Origin: Diadema setosum
Taxonomy: Eukaryota > Echinodermata > Echinoidea > Diadematoida > Diadematidae
NCBI RefSeq assembly: GCF_964275005.1
Contig: NC_092699.1
Span: 18,590,901-18,654,900 of the forward strand
DNA: 64,000 nt
Direction of reading: 5' to 3'
Under the pieces are notes generated by a model. It ran no database searches and was not told the DNA's origin. It saw nothing but the letters and a program-made list of their open reading frames with translations. Position numbers and translations under genes: made by a program. Below, in pieces: positions 27,201-34,700 of this stretch; the first letter of the stretch is position 1; every line of letters begins with the position of its first letter.

Positions 27201-30076
27201 CTACCCCCCCCCCCCCCCCCCCATACAATGCAATTTCTTGGAACACTTCGATAACTTTGCCCCCAAATTGCTTCAAATAAGCATTCTATTAGAATTTTTA
27301 TGAATATTACAATCTTGGGGTACACAATGCTGGACAGACATCTATGTACTATCAAGATATGAAGGTCCAATAATGTTCACTGAAACTTTGTTGCTTTTCA
27401 AATGAATGGCTTAGTATTGATTAAAAAAGGCAGTACAGTCCTAAAATTCTATTGAACACTGTGTTATGTACCATTTCTAGACTTAGTGGGGACGTATGTA
27501 ACATGGACAGACAAAACTGTTGCATTCTGTAGTCTGACCATGTTTGGCGGACAGACAATAACCCGAAAACTTAATGTCTCCAGCAACACTTCAAGACAGA
27601 AGCATAGCAAATATATATAAATGCATTCAAATTATTAGTTGTTGCTTGGCTGCTATCACAGTGTCTGCCATTCACTGTGAGCTACGATAAAGCACAGTGT
27701 TTCATAAAATGAATACCTGATATATCAAATTTCAATATAAACACGCCTAAAGCCTCAATCTTTAACTGGTTCTGCTCCTTTTTCTGACCAGTAAAGGACA
27801 TTCTTGACAGATTGAATTTGATATTGTGCAGGTGTGCATATATAACCATCAAAATATCTGATAGTAGGCATATATATTTTGAGAGAAAATTACTCCTGTA
27901 ACCCATCGTAAACATACTGAAACAAAACACTGTTTTCTGTTCTCTCTTTTAACTGCTGATATTCTTCTACAATATTTGCCTGTGTGCATTTATTTGTGTT
28001 TAATCAACCACACTACAGACATTGTGTTGTTTATGATTCAACCTTACCATGGATATCCTTGCATTTTGGCCCAAACAATTGATCCTTCGGTGTACTTGGC
28101 ATGAACAAACTCAAGCGATGAATAGTCTTCTTCCGGTAACATGCAAGAATTGTGAGATGTATCTGCAATATTGTTAAAAAGCAGGAACACATGGATATGG
28201 CACATGAAATAGAAAATTACTTATGAATGTGGAAATTACAAAAGAATAGGAAAGTTTCATGCCCTGCAAATGTATTATTTGCAGAAGGCATATGATACAA
28301 AAGAATATTATTGTTATCCACTCAACATCAGACATAAATTTGTTTTCTTAATGAGAGTCAAAGGCATTTCAGCATACTTTCTAAATGAGTTTAACTGCAT
28401 ATTCACTCATTTTCATGTCCAGTCACTTACAAACTGAATGACCAAAATCATGGGTGGTTTTAACAAATATCAGAACACAAATTTCATCTTCTGCAATATG
28501 TTGAATGAATAATAGCTCAATATTCTGATACACCCAAAGGACTAGCTACACCAGATAGGCCTATGTACCATTTCTTTTACATGCATATTTCTCTACTTGA
28601 TGGTTGTAATTAATAATCTTCTTTTTAAAGCATAATTTTGCTTGCTTTAATCTTTTAGAGTTATCATATCAATCTTGATCACCTGCTGATAAAGGGACCA
28701 ATATATTCTACATCCCAGTCCCTCTTCATTTTTGCCATGAGAATTTCACCACCCTGCCCAAACTAAACAACAAAAGTGAACTGAGCATAAAAAACTTATA
28801 CACTGCCAAAAAAGTATTTACTGAATTGTTGATAAAAAGCAGTCTGACTCCCAATTTGCAGCAGTTTACAATCTGCAGCAATGATCCCTTCACTTTCTAT
28901 TTTGCACTTTCAGTAGTAATACACAGTACTGTAAACCCAAATGTGTGGATTGAGTAAAAGCAGTAAATTAGTAGAACATGTCAGTGAAAGTTTAAGGAAA
29001 ATCAGAAAATGTATTCAAAAGTAATGAATTGTTAAAGTCTCGGTGCTGTCAGTGCTGGATAAGAAGGTCAACTGCTACACTTCATGATGTCACAATGGAC
29101 AACAGCATAAAAAAAAAATATAAAGAAAATTCAACATATTTTCACTTTTCTAGCACAATAAAAGACTATTTGACTTACCTCTTTCAGAAAGCAGAGGAAA
29201 TAATATTACCCTTCATATAACATGTCAGTGACAAGTTGATGAAGTGTGTTCTTTTCATTAAAAACATGAAATTTTGTGGGATTCTCCTTATGTTTTCTTT
29301 ACATTGTTGTTGAAAATGATGTCATGACCTGCAGTAGTCTTCTTATCCAGCAATTCAATGACAGCACCAAAACTTTAAAAATTCAGAACTTTTGAATCGA
29401 TTGTCTGAATTTCCTCAAACTTCCCCTTTGTTCTACTAAAATTGTTGCTTTCACTCAATTTACATTCATCTTTGGATTCAGTTTCCTTTAACTTACTAAA
29501 TAGAAACTGCAGAATTGCTAGAAACAAATATTTAATTTGGTATATGTATATCTAAATCCTCAAACTACTTATGTGAGAGCTATATACTCCTGCTATCTCT
29601 GTGTCTAAATTCACCTGAATTCATTTCACATGTCCAGACATCTGGGACAAGAGAAGGATCAGACACATCTGATAGGTAGCGCCACTTCATGCAGTCTGTA
29701 TTGTTACACTGGACCCATGTGCCAAGGATATCAATGCTGCGTGTCTGAAAGTCCTGCTTTATGGATCGACCCTTGCGCCTGTGTTTGACCTTCCGCTTCC
29801 TCTTTCTTCCTGGAACATTTCCTGAGAGAGGACTTTGAACTGCCAGCATGTTTGGGGATTTTTTATGAGAAATAACATGAGAGTTAAAGCTCGCTGAAAT
29901 ACTGAAACAGTTTTCATAGCAAATTAAGATATATCCTCATAAATTAACAATTACCAAATCTAATTTCAAAGAAGTGTAACCCAAGAAGTGCTTACCTGAG
30001 CAACACACTCCACCTTTATAGCACTCCACATGAGCCAAACTAGTAAAAAAAAAAAAAAAATAAAAAAAAAATGAAA

Positions 30077-30129
<53 letters not shown>

Positions 30130-33056
30130 TTAGATTCAGGGGATTGCTGTGTTTCCTTTGGCTCTAGTGAGGTAAAGAGTGACAGCTGCTAGTATTCTAA
30201 ATAATTTTGTTGAGGAGAGGCTGATTTTTGTAAAACATATATTTCCAATAGACACCTGCCCAAACATGTCTCAGTTTTGATTTTGTTTTCAGGGCCGAGT
30301 AATGGAAATTAATGAATTTTGGCACATGTATTTCTTTAATTGAGCCAATCGAAGATAAGATACGCCAGAAAAGCTACTTCAGTACCTGCCACTGATTTTG
30401 ATCGAATAGATTTGATTTGGTTTCACATTTCATTTCATTTCATTTCATTTCATTTCATTTATTTCCATCATTCCACAAGGATAAAAAACACATGACATAC
30501 AAATCAAAACAACATTAACACAAGGTATTGTTACGTTCATATGCTATACAAATCAGCACAAAGTACACAACTGTAATGATGAAAAATGGAATGCACACGA
30601 GAAAGCCTTTAAATGGCTTGTAAGACTGTGCATATACCTATGGCTATGTGTGCATCACATGGCAACCTATAAAGAAGTAGGGAAAGCAAGGGACTGATGA
30701 TGAACTAAACAAAATGAAGATACAGTGTACTGCCTATATGATGGGGCACAACCCGTCGGCGCTGCAGCCAGGGGGCTTGAATTACCAAGGACCTTATAAT
30801 TAACTGATAGTGCATCTCATCCACTGGGCCACAACAGCTAGTGTTTAACTGTAAGTTTACCTTCTTGTGAGGAAAACACCAGTCGTCGACTCGGGTTCAC
30901 TGGACAAGTTGCCTTGTGAGTTGGCTTCCTGCATAATCTTTGTTTTTTATGCAGTCTGGGAGGAGTGCACTCTCTTCCAGTATCTTCTTCCTTGACAGGT
31001 GAATTCATCCTGCAGATGGTACCGGTAATTAAGACAGATTTGACTGAAATCAATTGAAAGAGATAAATATATATATCTAAAATGTGCTAAACCACAAAGG
31101 ATTTCCCTCATTCTAACTAAAAGTATTTGTCACCTCACAAATAGCAATGCAATCAGTATCTCTCCTATTTTTCATACAGGTAATGAAAGTCAGAAAATTA
31201 AAAACATTGAAAACATTGAAGAAATTTAAAAACATTGAAGATTAATGAGATTCATACTTTTCAAACAGCAATTTTTATGAACAAATATGTGTTCAACCAA
31301 CTTCCCTCAGTGTTTAATGATTTCCTAATTCCTAATTTCAATATTCATTCTTACCCAACTCGCCGTTCATCTGATTATCATCTTGAAAACCCAAGAATTG
31401 TTTTAGCACAAAAACCCTTAAAACATCATGGCCCTGATGTTTGGAATTTTTTACCCATTGACTTTAAACAATGTAGATTTATTCATTTATTTAAAAGACA
31501 GCTTAAAGATATGTTGTTAACTTAATATGTGTCTGAATGTTAGAGCATGTTGCTTTTTATCTGGGGTTTTTTTCACTTCCATAATTAAAGTAAGGGCTCC
31601 GAACTGATCGTATATACATAACAAACATGAACATTAGCACATGGTATTCACAACTCATTTCCACGCAAACACCTCACATCTTGACAATGCAAAATGCACC
31701 GCTGCACTCTTTCCCCTCATTCTACCCTCCCTTTTTCCTTATCGCCACTCAGTGAGTGGTGACTTATATGTTATATTCTTACAATGTTGTATTGTTTAAA
31801 CAATCATTTCTGAGTTCATTGTCCTCTTCAAGCGCTTGCTTATGACGATGGTCTCCTGAATTTCTGTACATCAAGAATTGCATAATTTGTCTTTGAGCAA
31901 GATTAACTTATGTTTGCATAAATGTATGCACACAAAATACTTTATTTTCATTTGAACTGTGTCAGGGGAAAAAAAAAGTTGAACATTTGAATTAACCATT
32001 TATTTGTTTTAATTGTCAGATTCAATTTATACTGTGCTCAATTTGTTTGATCAATTGACTTTGTATTTCATTTACGTATAAAAAAGAAACTCAGAAATAA
32101 GATCAGAATCAGAATAATGAGGACATTGTCAAAACAAAGAAAAAAAGTGACAAGCTAGTGTCAACACTAAATTTCAATGAAATCCTGCACACTTCTGGCT
32201 AACAGAGTGCACACATGAAATATGACTAAGACGTGGCAGCCTGTACAGCACATCACCAACTGCTTGAATGACCAATCACACACCTTTATGCTGAGGGTGC
32301 ACAATATCCAGTGGTTAGACAATTTAAGTTATGGCATCTAAATTATATGCTGTTTTGCTGCTCAAGGTACACCTCTTAGCAAATTTAGAGATGTATACAG
32401 CTTTGTAATGTAGCTTAAAGAACGCACAATGGACCCAAAGGACCCCGGCAAACTTTACCAATTGCCTGTAAAAATCACAACACTGAGGGCGCTGCCAACA
32501 AACCAATAGACATTTAGATTGACCCATGATACAGTACACTTAAGTTTCACAGTAAAGATGAATGAAGTTCCCTTCAGTGGCTGGTAGAGCACACACACAG
32601 GTATTGGAACACAAAAGTGGCAAAACCTTCATGTAGTGTATATGCCACTATCTCCCAAAGTACTCTCACGAGAGTTCACCTTCCAGGGATACAATAAACA
32701 AGACAAAAAGGATAGAAACAGACTAAATATGTTGAAAATCTTCACTCCTCCTACCTTTATGAGGCAACATTCTCCATTTTAATCCTATTTCTTTAGATAG
32801 AATATAGAAAAGGAAAAACAATTTACTGTAGTACCTCTAACACTTTGACAGATGGTCTAATGAACTATCTTAAACTAGTAATTTAGTGATTCATACAAAG
32901 TTTATTCTTATGGAGAAAATCTAATTTTTTATTTGAGTGAACAAAATGATTATAATATCTCAGGATATTCACTTTCAATGAATACAAGCTTGAACCCACT
33001 CTAGGCCCCCTAGTTACTTACCCTTCAGTGCAATGCTCTGTTGCCATTTTGAACAT
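5415..33056 (-). CDS. ZCWPW1-like: ZCWPW1-like histone-methylation reader (CW zinc finger + PWWP), 10 coding exons
   Basis: Nuclear chromatin reader. In vertebrates CW domains bind H3K4me3, PWWP domains bind H3K36me3, and ZCWPW1 recognises the dual mark laid down by PRDM9 at meiotic hotspots. Coding exons, 5' to 3': 33056-33022, 31009-30861, 29839-29615, 28162-28048, 26546-26474, 25522-25424, 11665-11582, 8999-8915, 8188-7988, 6829-5415. All junctions are GT-AG, every phase matches, and the join gives 2481 nt (826 aa plus stop). The CW finger spans about residues 101-145 (W103, C106, C111, W114, W130, C132, C143). The PWWP domain spans about 162-235, with P174 W175 W176 P177. An AT-hook-like RGRPKK is at 381-386, then a Lys/Glu-rich probable coiled coil to about 535, then a long disordered tail with an acidic end. 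The start is the first ATG of exon 1 (33056); a second in-frame ATG lies three codons on. Human ZCWPW1 is shorter (about 650 aa), mainly because of this tail. ZCWPW2 is the alternative name, but it is shorter still and lacks such a tail. Confidence 0.88.
6830..7987. other. ZCWPW1-like intron 9, with relict MITE end
   Basis: Intronic, AT-rich. Around 7446-7500 there is a worn match to the GGATCC/GCGCC-type MITE end seen better at 46522-46688 (…ATTCTGTACAAGGGAGGCGCC). Nothing else recognised. Confidence 0.45.
7988..8188 (-). CDS. ZCWPW1-like: ZCWPW1-like exon 9
   Basis: Residues 289-355: a basic start (PRKVKIQRPKE) then an acidic helix (MEEILDEAEAMLGAVQDFVTEAEDEVQGKLLEE written in parts: MEEILDEAEA, VTEAEDE) that looks like a coiled coil. 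Acceptor CTCGCACAG before 8188, donor GTATGG from 7987. Confidence 0.85.
8915..8999 (-). CDS. ZCWPW1-like: ZCWPW1-like exon 8
   Basis: Residues 261-288, ERIKNFGFGATFRGHWGEYDTSDGSQEQ, plus the first base of codon 289. Acceptor TGTGTAG before 8999, donor GTAATT from 8914. Frame agrees with exons 7 and 9. Confidence 0.82.
9766..10652. mobile_element. Outer pogo/Tigger-like MITE
   Basis: Ends CAGTTGAACCTCTCGTATCC (9766 on) and its reverse complement finishing at 10652, flanked on both sides by the dinucleotide TA (9764-9765, 10653-10654), the target of Tc1/mariner-type transposases. 'CAG…' ends with GGGACC just inside are usual for pogo/Tigger derivatives. It is split by a second element at 9900-10365. 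There is no transposase frame, so it is non-autonomous. It lies in reader-gene intron 7. Confidence 0.8.
9900..10365. mobile_element. Inner pogo/Tigger-like MITE inserted in the outer one
   Basis: Ends CAGTGCACTCCCGTTATAAC (from 9900) and an inverted copy ending at 10365 (one mismatch), with TA duplications at 9898-9899 and 10366-10367. The interior repeats TTCGTTATAACCG / TTCGCTATAACGG many times near both ends. No coding frame. Confidence 0.8.
11582..11665 (-). CDS. ZCWPW1-like: ZCWPW1-like exon 7
   Basis: 28 codons in phase 0 at both ends (MTIKGHNYSQKILEAKAVADEALKMPIE), a helical segment following the PWWP domain. Acceptor TGTGCAG before 11665, donor GTAATG from 11581. It is reached only after splicing out 13,758 bases. 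The ATG at its first codon is not needed as a start. Confidence 0.82.
12430..12558. repeat. Low-complexity A-rich tract
   Basis: Poly-C, poly-A, then AAAAT and AAAC repeats. The open frames across it on the minus strand (Phe/Leu/Cys-rich) are artefacts. Confidence 0.9.
12770..12879 (+). repeat. 28-bp minisatellite, about four copies
   Basis: Unit TTTCACATCATGCAGTACAT followed by AAACCTAG, repeated almost without change (one unit has GCCG for GCAG). Intronic. Confidence 0.9.
12957..13027 (+). repeat. 27-bp minisatellite, about 2.5 copies
   Basis: Repeats of GAATGCATGAGTGGGGGCTC then GTCATAA. The last partial copy has diverged. Confidence 0.8.
13541..15069 (+). mobile_element. DR1-rich 'pearl'-like element, copy 1 (interrupted)
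   Basis: Starts ACTAGAAATGTCGCTATGGC, runs through about 140-bp tandem units each containing TGACCTTTGACC-type blocks, and ends in a GGAC microsatellite (about 15036-15063) where copy 2 starts at once. Short inverted ends, core tandem repeats and a GGAC/ACGG microsatellite are the build of 'pearl'/Helentron-associated elements of marine invertebrates; the assignment is by architecture only. Interrupted by a LINE tail at about 14419-14757. Confidence 0.65.
14419..14757 (-). mobile_element. Non-LTR retrotransposon 3' fragment (reverse transcriptase tail)
   Basis: The minus-strand frame ending at 14551 encodes HSYQVPYSRTESHRHSFF then PRTVRNWNSLSSDIV and VGSFRNRL. This matches the conserved C-terminal tail of LINE reverse transcriptases (…R…FFPRTVxxWNxLP…SFKxRL). 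It sits inside the DR1-rich element, which resumes at about 14758, and has a CTT/AAG-rich end at its left (3') side. Strongly 5'-truncated and not active. Confidence 0.75.
15070..16461 (+). mobile_element. DR1-rich 'pearl'-like element, copy 2 (near complete)
   Basis: Begins ACTAGAAATGTCGCTTTGGC and ends with the hairpin-like CGTGGCGGAGGCATAAA; the last 43 bp are duplicated (16376-16418 and 16419-16461). A 13-bp TATGCCTCCGCCA near the left end is inverted at the right end. The core has several about 140-bp units, then GGAC repeats at 16284-16371. It holds many TGACCTTTGACCT sites (for example 15998-16010 and 16005-16017, overlapping). No coding frame. Confidence 0.75.
16284..16371. repeat. 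(GGAC)n microsatellite
   Basis: Almost uninterrupted GGAC/GGAA tetranucleotides within the DR1-rich element. Arg/Ser/Pro-rich open frames over it are artefacts. Confidence 0.95.
16780..17139 (+). other. Unrecognised open stretch upstream of the Toll-like receptor
   Basis: A 119-codon frame on the plus strand (…SASKYLGNFPRDAHSFLRKE…) and an 82-codon frame on the minus strand (…PISFRRKECASLGKLPRYF…) overlap at about 16800-17000. Neither shows a domain I can name, and double-strand openness favours a repeat relict. The splice donor-like AAAAGGTAAGTT at about 17131 on the plus strand would allow a 5' exon of the receptor, but this is speculative. Confidence 0.2.
18315..18444 (+). other. Possible 5' UTR part of the Toll-like receptor exon
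   Basis: A pyrimidine-containing CATTTGCAG at 18306-18314 would serve as an acceptor joining an upstream non-coding exon to the receptor's long exon. The frame is open back to 18247, but the residues before 18445 are not signal-peptide-like. Confidence 0.35.
18445..21213 (+). CDS. TLR-like: Intronless Toll-like receptor (LRR ectodomain, TM, TIR)
   Basis: Type I membrane pattern-recognition receptor of 922 aa. The ATG at 18445 is chosen because it starts a good signal peptide (MAFWIISTGLFLVITILTLA). N-terminal cysteines are C40 and C53. About 20 leucine-rich repeats follow (x-L-x-x-L-x-L-x-x-N-x-L, roughly 60-650). A single LRR C-terminal cap has C664, C666, C690 and C712, so this is the vertebrate-like single-cysteine-cluster class. 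The transmembrane helix is about 716-737 and the cytoplasmic TIR domain about 770-912: box 1 YDINIIFYDDD (771-781), box 2 region FVCGDDDLPLG (803-813), box 3 FW (902-903). The BB loop departs from the usual RDxxPG: Arg becomes Asp and Pro is shifted. The ligand and adaptor cannot be predicted. Nested antisense in the ZCWPW1-like intron 6. Many echinoderm TLRs are single-exon genes, which fits. Confidence 0.95.
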   Translation: MAFWIISTGLFLVITILTLASTNIKTTGSTRLPILQNQKCQLQRTATGMTADCRFLGLTEIPKDLPVDVTELDVGYNDITTLYNDSFTGFPALTTLQASFNYMVHIEVAAFYTMPDLQELVLNHNALQDLADNLFLCAPKLKLLDISYNSFFSFPNKALHSLSHLTILQVGHNYINTVDVTGIKSSKLSLLDLSENNLSVIEQDNFHPLKDMSIAQFMLKGNKIKVLQDQVFMYLNNVRHIDLAANVIEEFSLMPFLGMVNLQTLSITYNNISTIKPLPSQFKTIMSRLGIVQLHLEGNGIRTIPPYAFTGLDKLQTLDLHQSRVVDILEHAFAGLGSLKKLVLNNNLIENCPLESFRILPSLQTLQLTNNRLTSVSQFSGIKTLKTLHLRINKIEKLDLDAWDLSSLESLDLSSNKLPRLERNSFEGLQKLNSLSLSQNPIKIIKNNALHGVDNLQSLDLSELSDPLGSFSTPFAQLGQLKNLNLAGTTLNANGQTFTGLNSLQVLSLKTASLTKNDVWDPKKNTSAFSMLLKLKTLLLSGNVLDDMHSETFSNMTALTKLALDDCDITYLHPDIFSNLTSLQYLFLHDNKIKKLDPHHFINLISVIGIKLQHNEIAEIDTNLLSNKKRLSYVYIAYNALSVVAEGTALPKYFLDISGNPLSCVCELQWFRMWIDKSNVILMRPNQTVCSKSSLDGLQGKPLLSFDPKHKCGPDVMLYISIVFIFLGLFLGVVMSYNKRWWLQYKLFHLKLLLIGYEEIEDARKHTDYHYDINIIFYDDDLEWVEQVLKPGIEEKLPDLNRFVCGDDDLPLGMYYMDAVIYVIENSYKTIVVVSEAAVTNHNFITKLRHVVDNMNEEEVEKAILVFVKDLPNNLPYLVRLFLSENKPYILWNEDMYGQQLFWDKLLKNISINRRMNDLMPI
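21217..22659. other. Probable 3' UTR / intron sequence; worn palindromic repeat at 21.9-22.4 kb
   Basis: After the receptor stop there is no further coding signal. At about 22030-22200 phrases such as TTGCTGAAACTTTCACTG resemble the palindromic TTAA-flanked MITEs elsewhere in the window, so the 155-codon frame at 21890-22357 is read as a relict repeat rather than a gene. Confidence 0.35.
22660..23060. mobile_element. Palindromic MITE, family A, copy 1
   Basis: About 400 bp imperfect palindrome. GAGATACATG…AAACCACTGT near the left and its complement near the right flank an axis with TAAAAGGTGGGTCCCACTTT at about 22847. The same family occurs at 39780-40157 and about 54748-55122. It contains an AATAAA at 22845-22850. 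Confidence 0.6.
23271..23483. mobile_element. Short TIR element, hAT-like ends
   Basis: GGCCTGACACTAACTTC…GGGCCACTAAAATC at the left mirrors …GTGACCCGGGGCC…CCAGTCCTG at the right. This type of terminal sequence is common in hAT-like MITEs of invertebrates. Worn; no target duplication seen. Confidence 0.4.
23484..25423. other. Rest of reader-gene intron 6
   Basis: Non-coding, AT-rich; nothing recognised apart from the polyadenylation candidate at 24758 and poly-C/poly-A runs at about 25269-25309. Confidence 0.5.
24758..24763 (+). terminator. Candidate polyadenylation signal of the Toll-like receptor
   Basis: AATAAA in a typical 3'-end context (GAAATATGAAATAAATCTG) about 3.5 kb past the stop. 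Earlier AATAAA hexamers exist (for example 22845, inside a MITE), so the UTR may be shorter. Confidence 0.35.
25424..25522 (-). CDS. ZCWPW1-like: ZCWPW1-like exon 6: C-terminal half of PWWP
   Basis: Encodes residues 200-232, TDYHVVFLDKRVTRMWV…, matching the PWWP strand of the form YHVxFLD that follows the core in this family. Phase 0 at both ends. Donor GTAAGT from 25423 opens the 13.8-kb intron that holds the Toll-like receptor. Confidence 0.9.
26474..26546 (-). CDS. ZCWPW1-like: ZCWPW1-like exon 5: PWWP core
   Basis: Starts with G|TGG CCA, completing the split Trp pair, and continues WPAMVEEDPDTELFLYRDPISDYV (residues 176-199). Donor GTGAGT from 26473. Confidence 0.92.
27505..27605 (+). 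repeat. Worn end of a DR1-rich 'pearl'-like element
   Basis: GGACAGACAATAACCCGAAA, then AATGTCTCCAGCAACACTTC and AGACAGAAGCATA align with the GGAC run, ACCCGAAAACATAATGCCTCC and GCGGAGGCATA end of the better copies. Only the right end remains, in reader-gene intron 4. Confidence 0.6.
28048..28162 (-). CDS. ZCWPW1-like: ZCWPW1-like exon 4: end of CW finger and start of PWWP
   Basis: Supplies the fourth CW cysteine (C143) and the first PWWP strand, GSIVWAKMQGYPW. W167 and the YPWWP turn are the expected aromatic-cage region. The exon ends inside the first Trp of the PWWP motif, so this signature is split by an intron. Donor GTAAGG from 28047. Confidence 0.92.
28930..29491. mobile_element. Palindromic MITE, family B, copy 1
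   Basis: About 560 bp with near-complementary halves. Left: GTGGATTGAGTAAAAGCAGT…GTGCTGTCAGTGCTGGATAAGA. Right: TTATCCAGCAATTCAATGAC…GCTTTCACTCAATTTACAT, then CCTTTAAC. No coding potential; the 63-codon frame inside is an artefact. Lies in reader-gene intron 3. Confidence 0.7.
29615..29839 (-). CDS. ZCWPW1-like: ZCWPW1-like exon 3: basic stretch and most of the CW finger
   Basis: Encodes residues 62-136. A strongly basic RKRKRKVKHRRKGR run (73-86, probable nuclear localisation signal) is followed by the CW domain core WVQCNNTDCMKWR and VPDVWTC. Three of the four zinc-binding cysteines (106, 111, 132) are here and the fourth is in the next exon. Acceptor CTGGCAG before 29839, donor GTGAAT from 29614. 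Confidence 0.92.
30044..30124. repeat. Poly-A followed by (TA)n microsatellite
   Basis: A-rich tract then alternating TA, broken twice by TATACATA. Confidence 0.95.
30425..30690 (-). mobile_element. Non-LTR retrotransposon 3' end with (GAAAT)n tail
   Basis: On the minus strand the sequence reads GTGGAATGATGGAAATAAAT and runs into eight ATTTC/GAAAT pentamers (plus-strand 30425-30464), the usual arrangement for a LINE 3' UTR ending in a microsatellite. No reverse transcriptase left. The right boundary is uncertain. Confidence 0.5.
30735..30840 (-). mobile_element. tRNA-derived SINE head
   Basis: Minus strand: TGGCCCAGTGGATGAGATGC (A box at 30821-30831) then AATTCAAGCCCC (worn B box, 30772-30783) and CCTGGCTGCAGCGCC. 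This matches the head of a SINE type widespread in marine invertebrates. Differs from the SINE at 21-420. Confidence 0.6.
30861..31009 (-). CDS. ZCWPW1-like: ZCWPW1-like exon 2
   Basis: Acceptor CATCTGCAG before 31009 and donor GTAAAC from 30860. It encodes residues 13-61, a basic, proline-containing N-terminal linker (MNSPVKEEDT…) with no recognised fold. Phases fit both neighbours. Confidence 0.8.
31235..31525 (+). pseudogene. Non-LTR reverse transcriptase C-terminal fragment
   Basis: A 96-codon frame ending VFNDFLIPNFNIHSYPTRRS then DYHLENPRIV, HHGPDVWNFLPIDFKQC and LFKRQLKDMLL. The series HSYxTRxxxxxHLP…GPxxWNxLP…FKxxLKxxLL is the conserved tail of LINE reverse transcriptases. The palm and endonuclease are missing, so this is a dead 5'-truncated copy in reader-gene intron 1, antisense to that gene. 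The true fragment probably extends into the non-coding 3' side. Confidence 0.8.
31526..33021. other. Rest of reader-gene intron 1
   Basis: Probable LINE 3' UTR at the left, otherwise AT-rich with no recognised feature. Confidence 0.5.
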
Positions 33057-33068
33057 CAGCTTCAATTC
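33022..33068 (-). CDS. ZCWPW1-like: ZCWPW1-like exon with start codon
   Basis: Acceptor (…TAATCAG) at 33070-33069 and donor GTAAGT from 33021. It encodes MFKMATEHCTEG, ending in phase 2. The frame is open from the acceptor (ELKL before the first ATG), so a start in an upstream exon cannot be excluded. Confidence 0.7.
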
Positions 33069-33162
33069 CTGATTAATGTGAAAAAAAAAATGTTTACAAT
33101 AGTAGATGGATATATTCTATTTCATGTTGATAAAATTCAAATCTGAATAATGCAACAATAAT

Positions 33163-33715
33163 TAAAGGACAATTCCACCTTCATATAGATTTTTACACGT
33201 GGACTGAGTGAATGCTGCAATATGAAGTCGGCACTTTACTGAAAGTTTTGGGGAAATCGGACAATCTATTCGGCATTCAAAAGTTATGAATTTTTAAAGT
33301 ATCTGTGCAGTCACCGCTGGATGAGAAGACTATACTACAGTGCATAGAGCAATATAAGGAAAATATAGAGTGGAAGTAAAAGTATATAGAAAAAGTAAAC
33401 ATTTCGACTTGTCACTGACAGACCTTTGTTATGTATAATCTATTATTCCCCCTGCCTTTTCAAAGAGGCCCGTTAAGCATTCCTTTGTTATGCCTGTGAA
33501 AATATGAATTTTCTTTAAAGTTAAATTCTCTTTATATCATCCTACATATGTGACATCACAAGCAGCAGAACTCTAACGTTAGTAATCTTGTCTTCCAGTG
33601 ATAACAGACAGAGCAGAAACTTAAAAAATTCATAACTTTTTTTGAACGGATTGTCTGATTTTCCTCAAACTCTTAACAGTGAAGTGTAAGTTTTCTACCA
33701 CACTATTAACGTTAC
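33163..33715. mobile_element. Palindromic MITE, family B, copy 2 (diverged)
   Basis: Starts TTAAAGGACAATTCCACC and carries ACTGAAAGTTTTGGGGAAAT…TCACCGCTGGATGAGAAGAC, with the complementary TTCCAGTGATAACAGACAGA…TGATTTTCCTCAAACTCTTA at the right. Left TTAA flank present. Lies upstream of the first coding exon of the reader gene. Confidence 0.6.
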
Positions 33716-34418
33716 TAATACTATTTTATTTTTCCGTTGGAAGGGGGTAGAAGTAAGATAAAGAGACTCAGGGTTTTATGGATTGACATCTTGATCAGAA
33801 ATCTAATTCCAAGAATATTAAAAATAAAATGATTGCTCGTGTTTTGAGAGAAGTGAAGTGCAATTCTATCAATGATTTTGATTTTTTTTTTTTTTTTTTT
33901 GATAAACTAACAAATATCAGGCCCGTATAGAACCTTAGACCCTAACACCTGTTACGGTTAGGCTAGAACTAACGTTAACGTTAGAGCCTAGGTTCTAATT
34001 AAGTAGACTCTAGGCTACCTAAGTCTAATAAGATAGGAATTTTATGGAGGGGGGTTCAGAGTTAGTCTAGAAAAAGTGGACCGCTTCCGGGATTAATGAG
34101 CTGACAAGTAAAAAGAAAAAAATAGGCTCCCTTTCGCCTTTGTGCACTTTTTTTCTTGTGTCACTTCCGGGCTTCATCGGCTGACATTGCCTAACGTTAG
34201 ACTTCTAACATCCCGTACTTGCTAGAGCTAGGTTCTAATAGTTAGACTCTAACGTTAACGTTAGGTACCAGGTACATTTTAGAGGTTCTAACGTTAACGT
34301 TAGGCTAGTGTTTTTAATATACTCAAAGGCATAACGTATAGGACAGTAACAACAGTAAACACTAATTTATTTAGACAGACTGCTGAGTCTATCATAATAG
34401 ATCTAACGTTAACGTTAA
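33569..34418. repeat. Cluster of TAACGTTA palindromes
   Basis: The 8-mer TAACGTTA, often doubled as TAACGTTAACGTTA, occurs at about 33572, 33968, 34193, 34251, 34290 and 34402, with variants between. Function unknown. Confidence 0.6.
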
Positions 34419-34526
34419 CCTGTTACTAATGTTAGACCTCTATTTTCTTCAGAAGGGTCTAATACCATGGCTGAAGTTAGGGTCTATCATCACTGTTCAC
34501 GCAAACTGCAAACTATAATCACTTAC

Positions 34527-34700
34527 TTGGTAGTAACACCCCTTCGAATACTTACATTACTTTTAGCATCGAGATCAAGGCATTCAAGCCATCAGATCAG
34601 GCCTTCGTGTCGTGTCATGTCGTGATCCAGACGATACGCGGTACATGCATGCAGTACACCCGTACCCGTTTACAGCTAGCTCAGCGCAGCCAGTAGTAGC
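34527..34700 (-). other. Possible 5' non-coding exon of the ZCWPW1-like gene
   Basis: A consensus donor GTAAGT begins at 34526 on the minus strand and would join to the acceptor before 33068. The upstream sequence (34600-34900) is clearly richer in G+C and CpG than its surroundings, as expected for a promoter. The right (5') limit is arbitrary. Confidence 0.35.
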
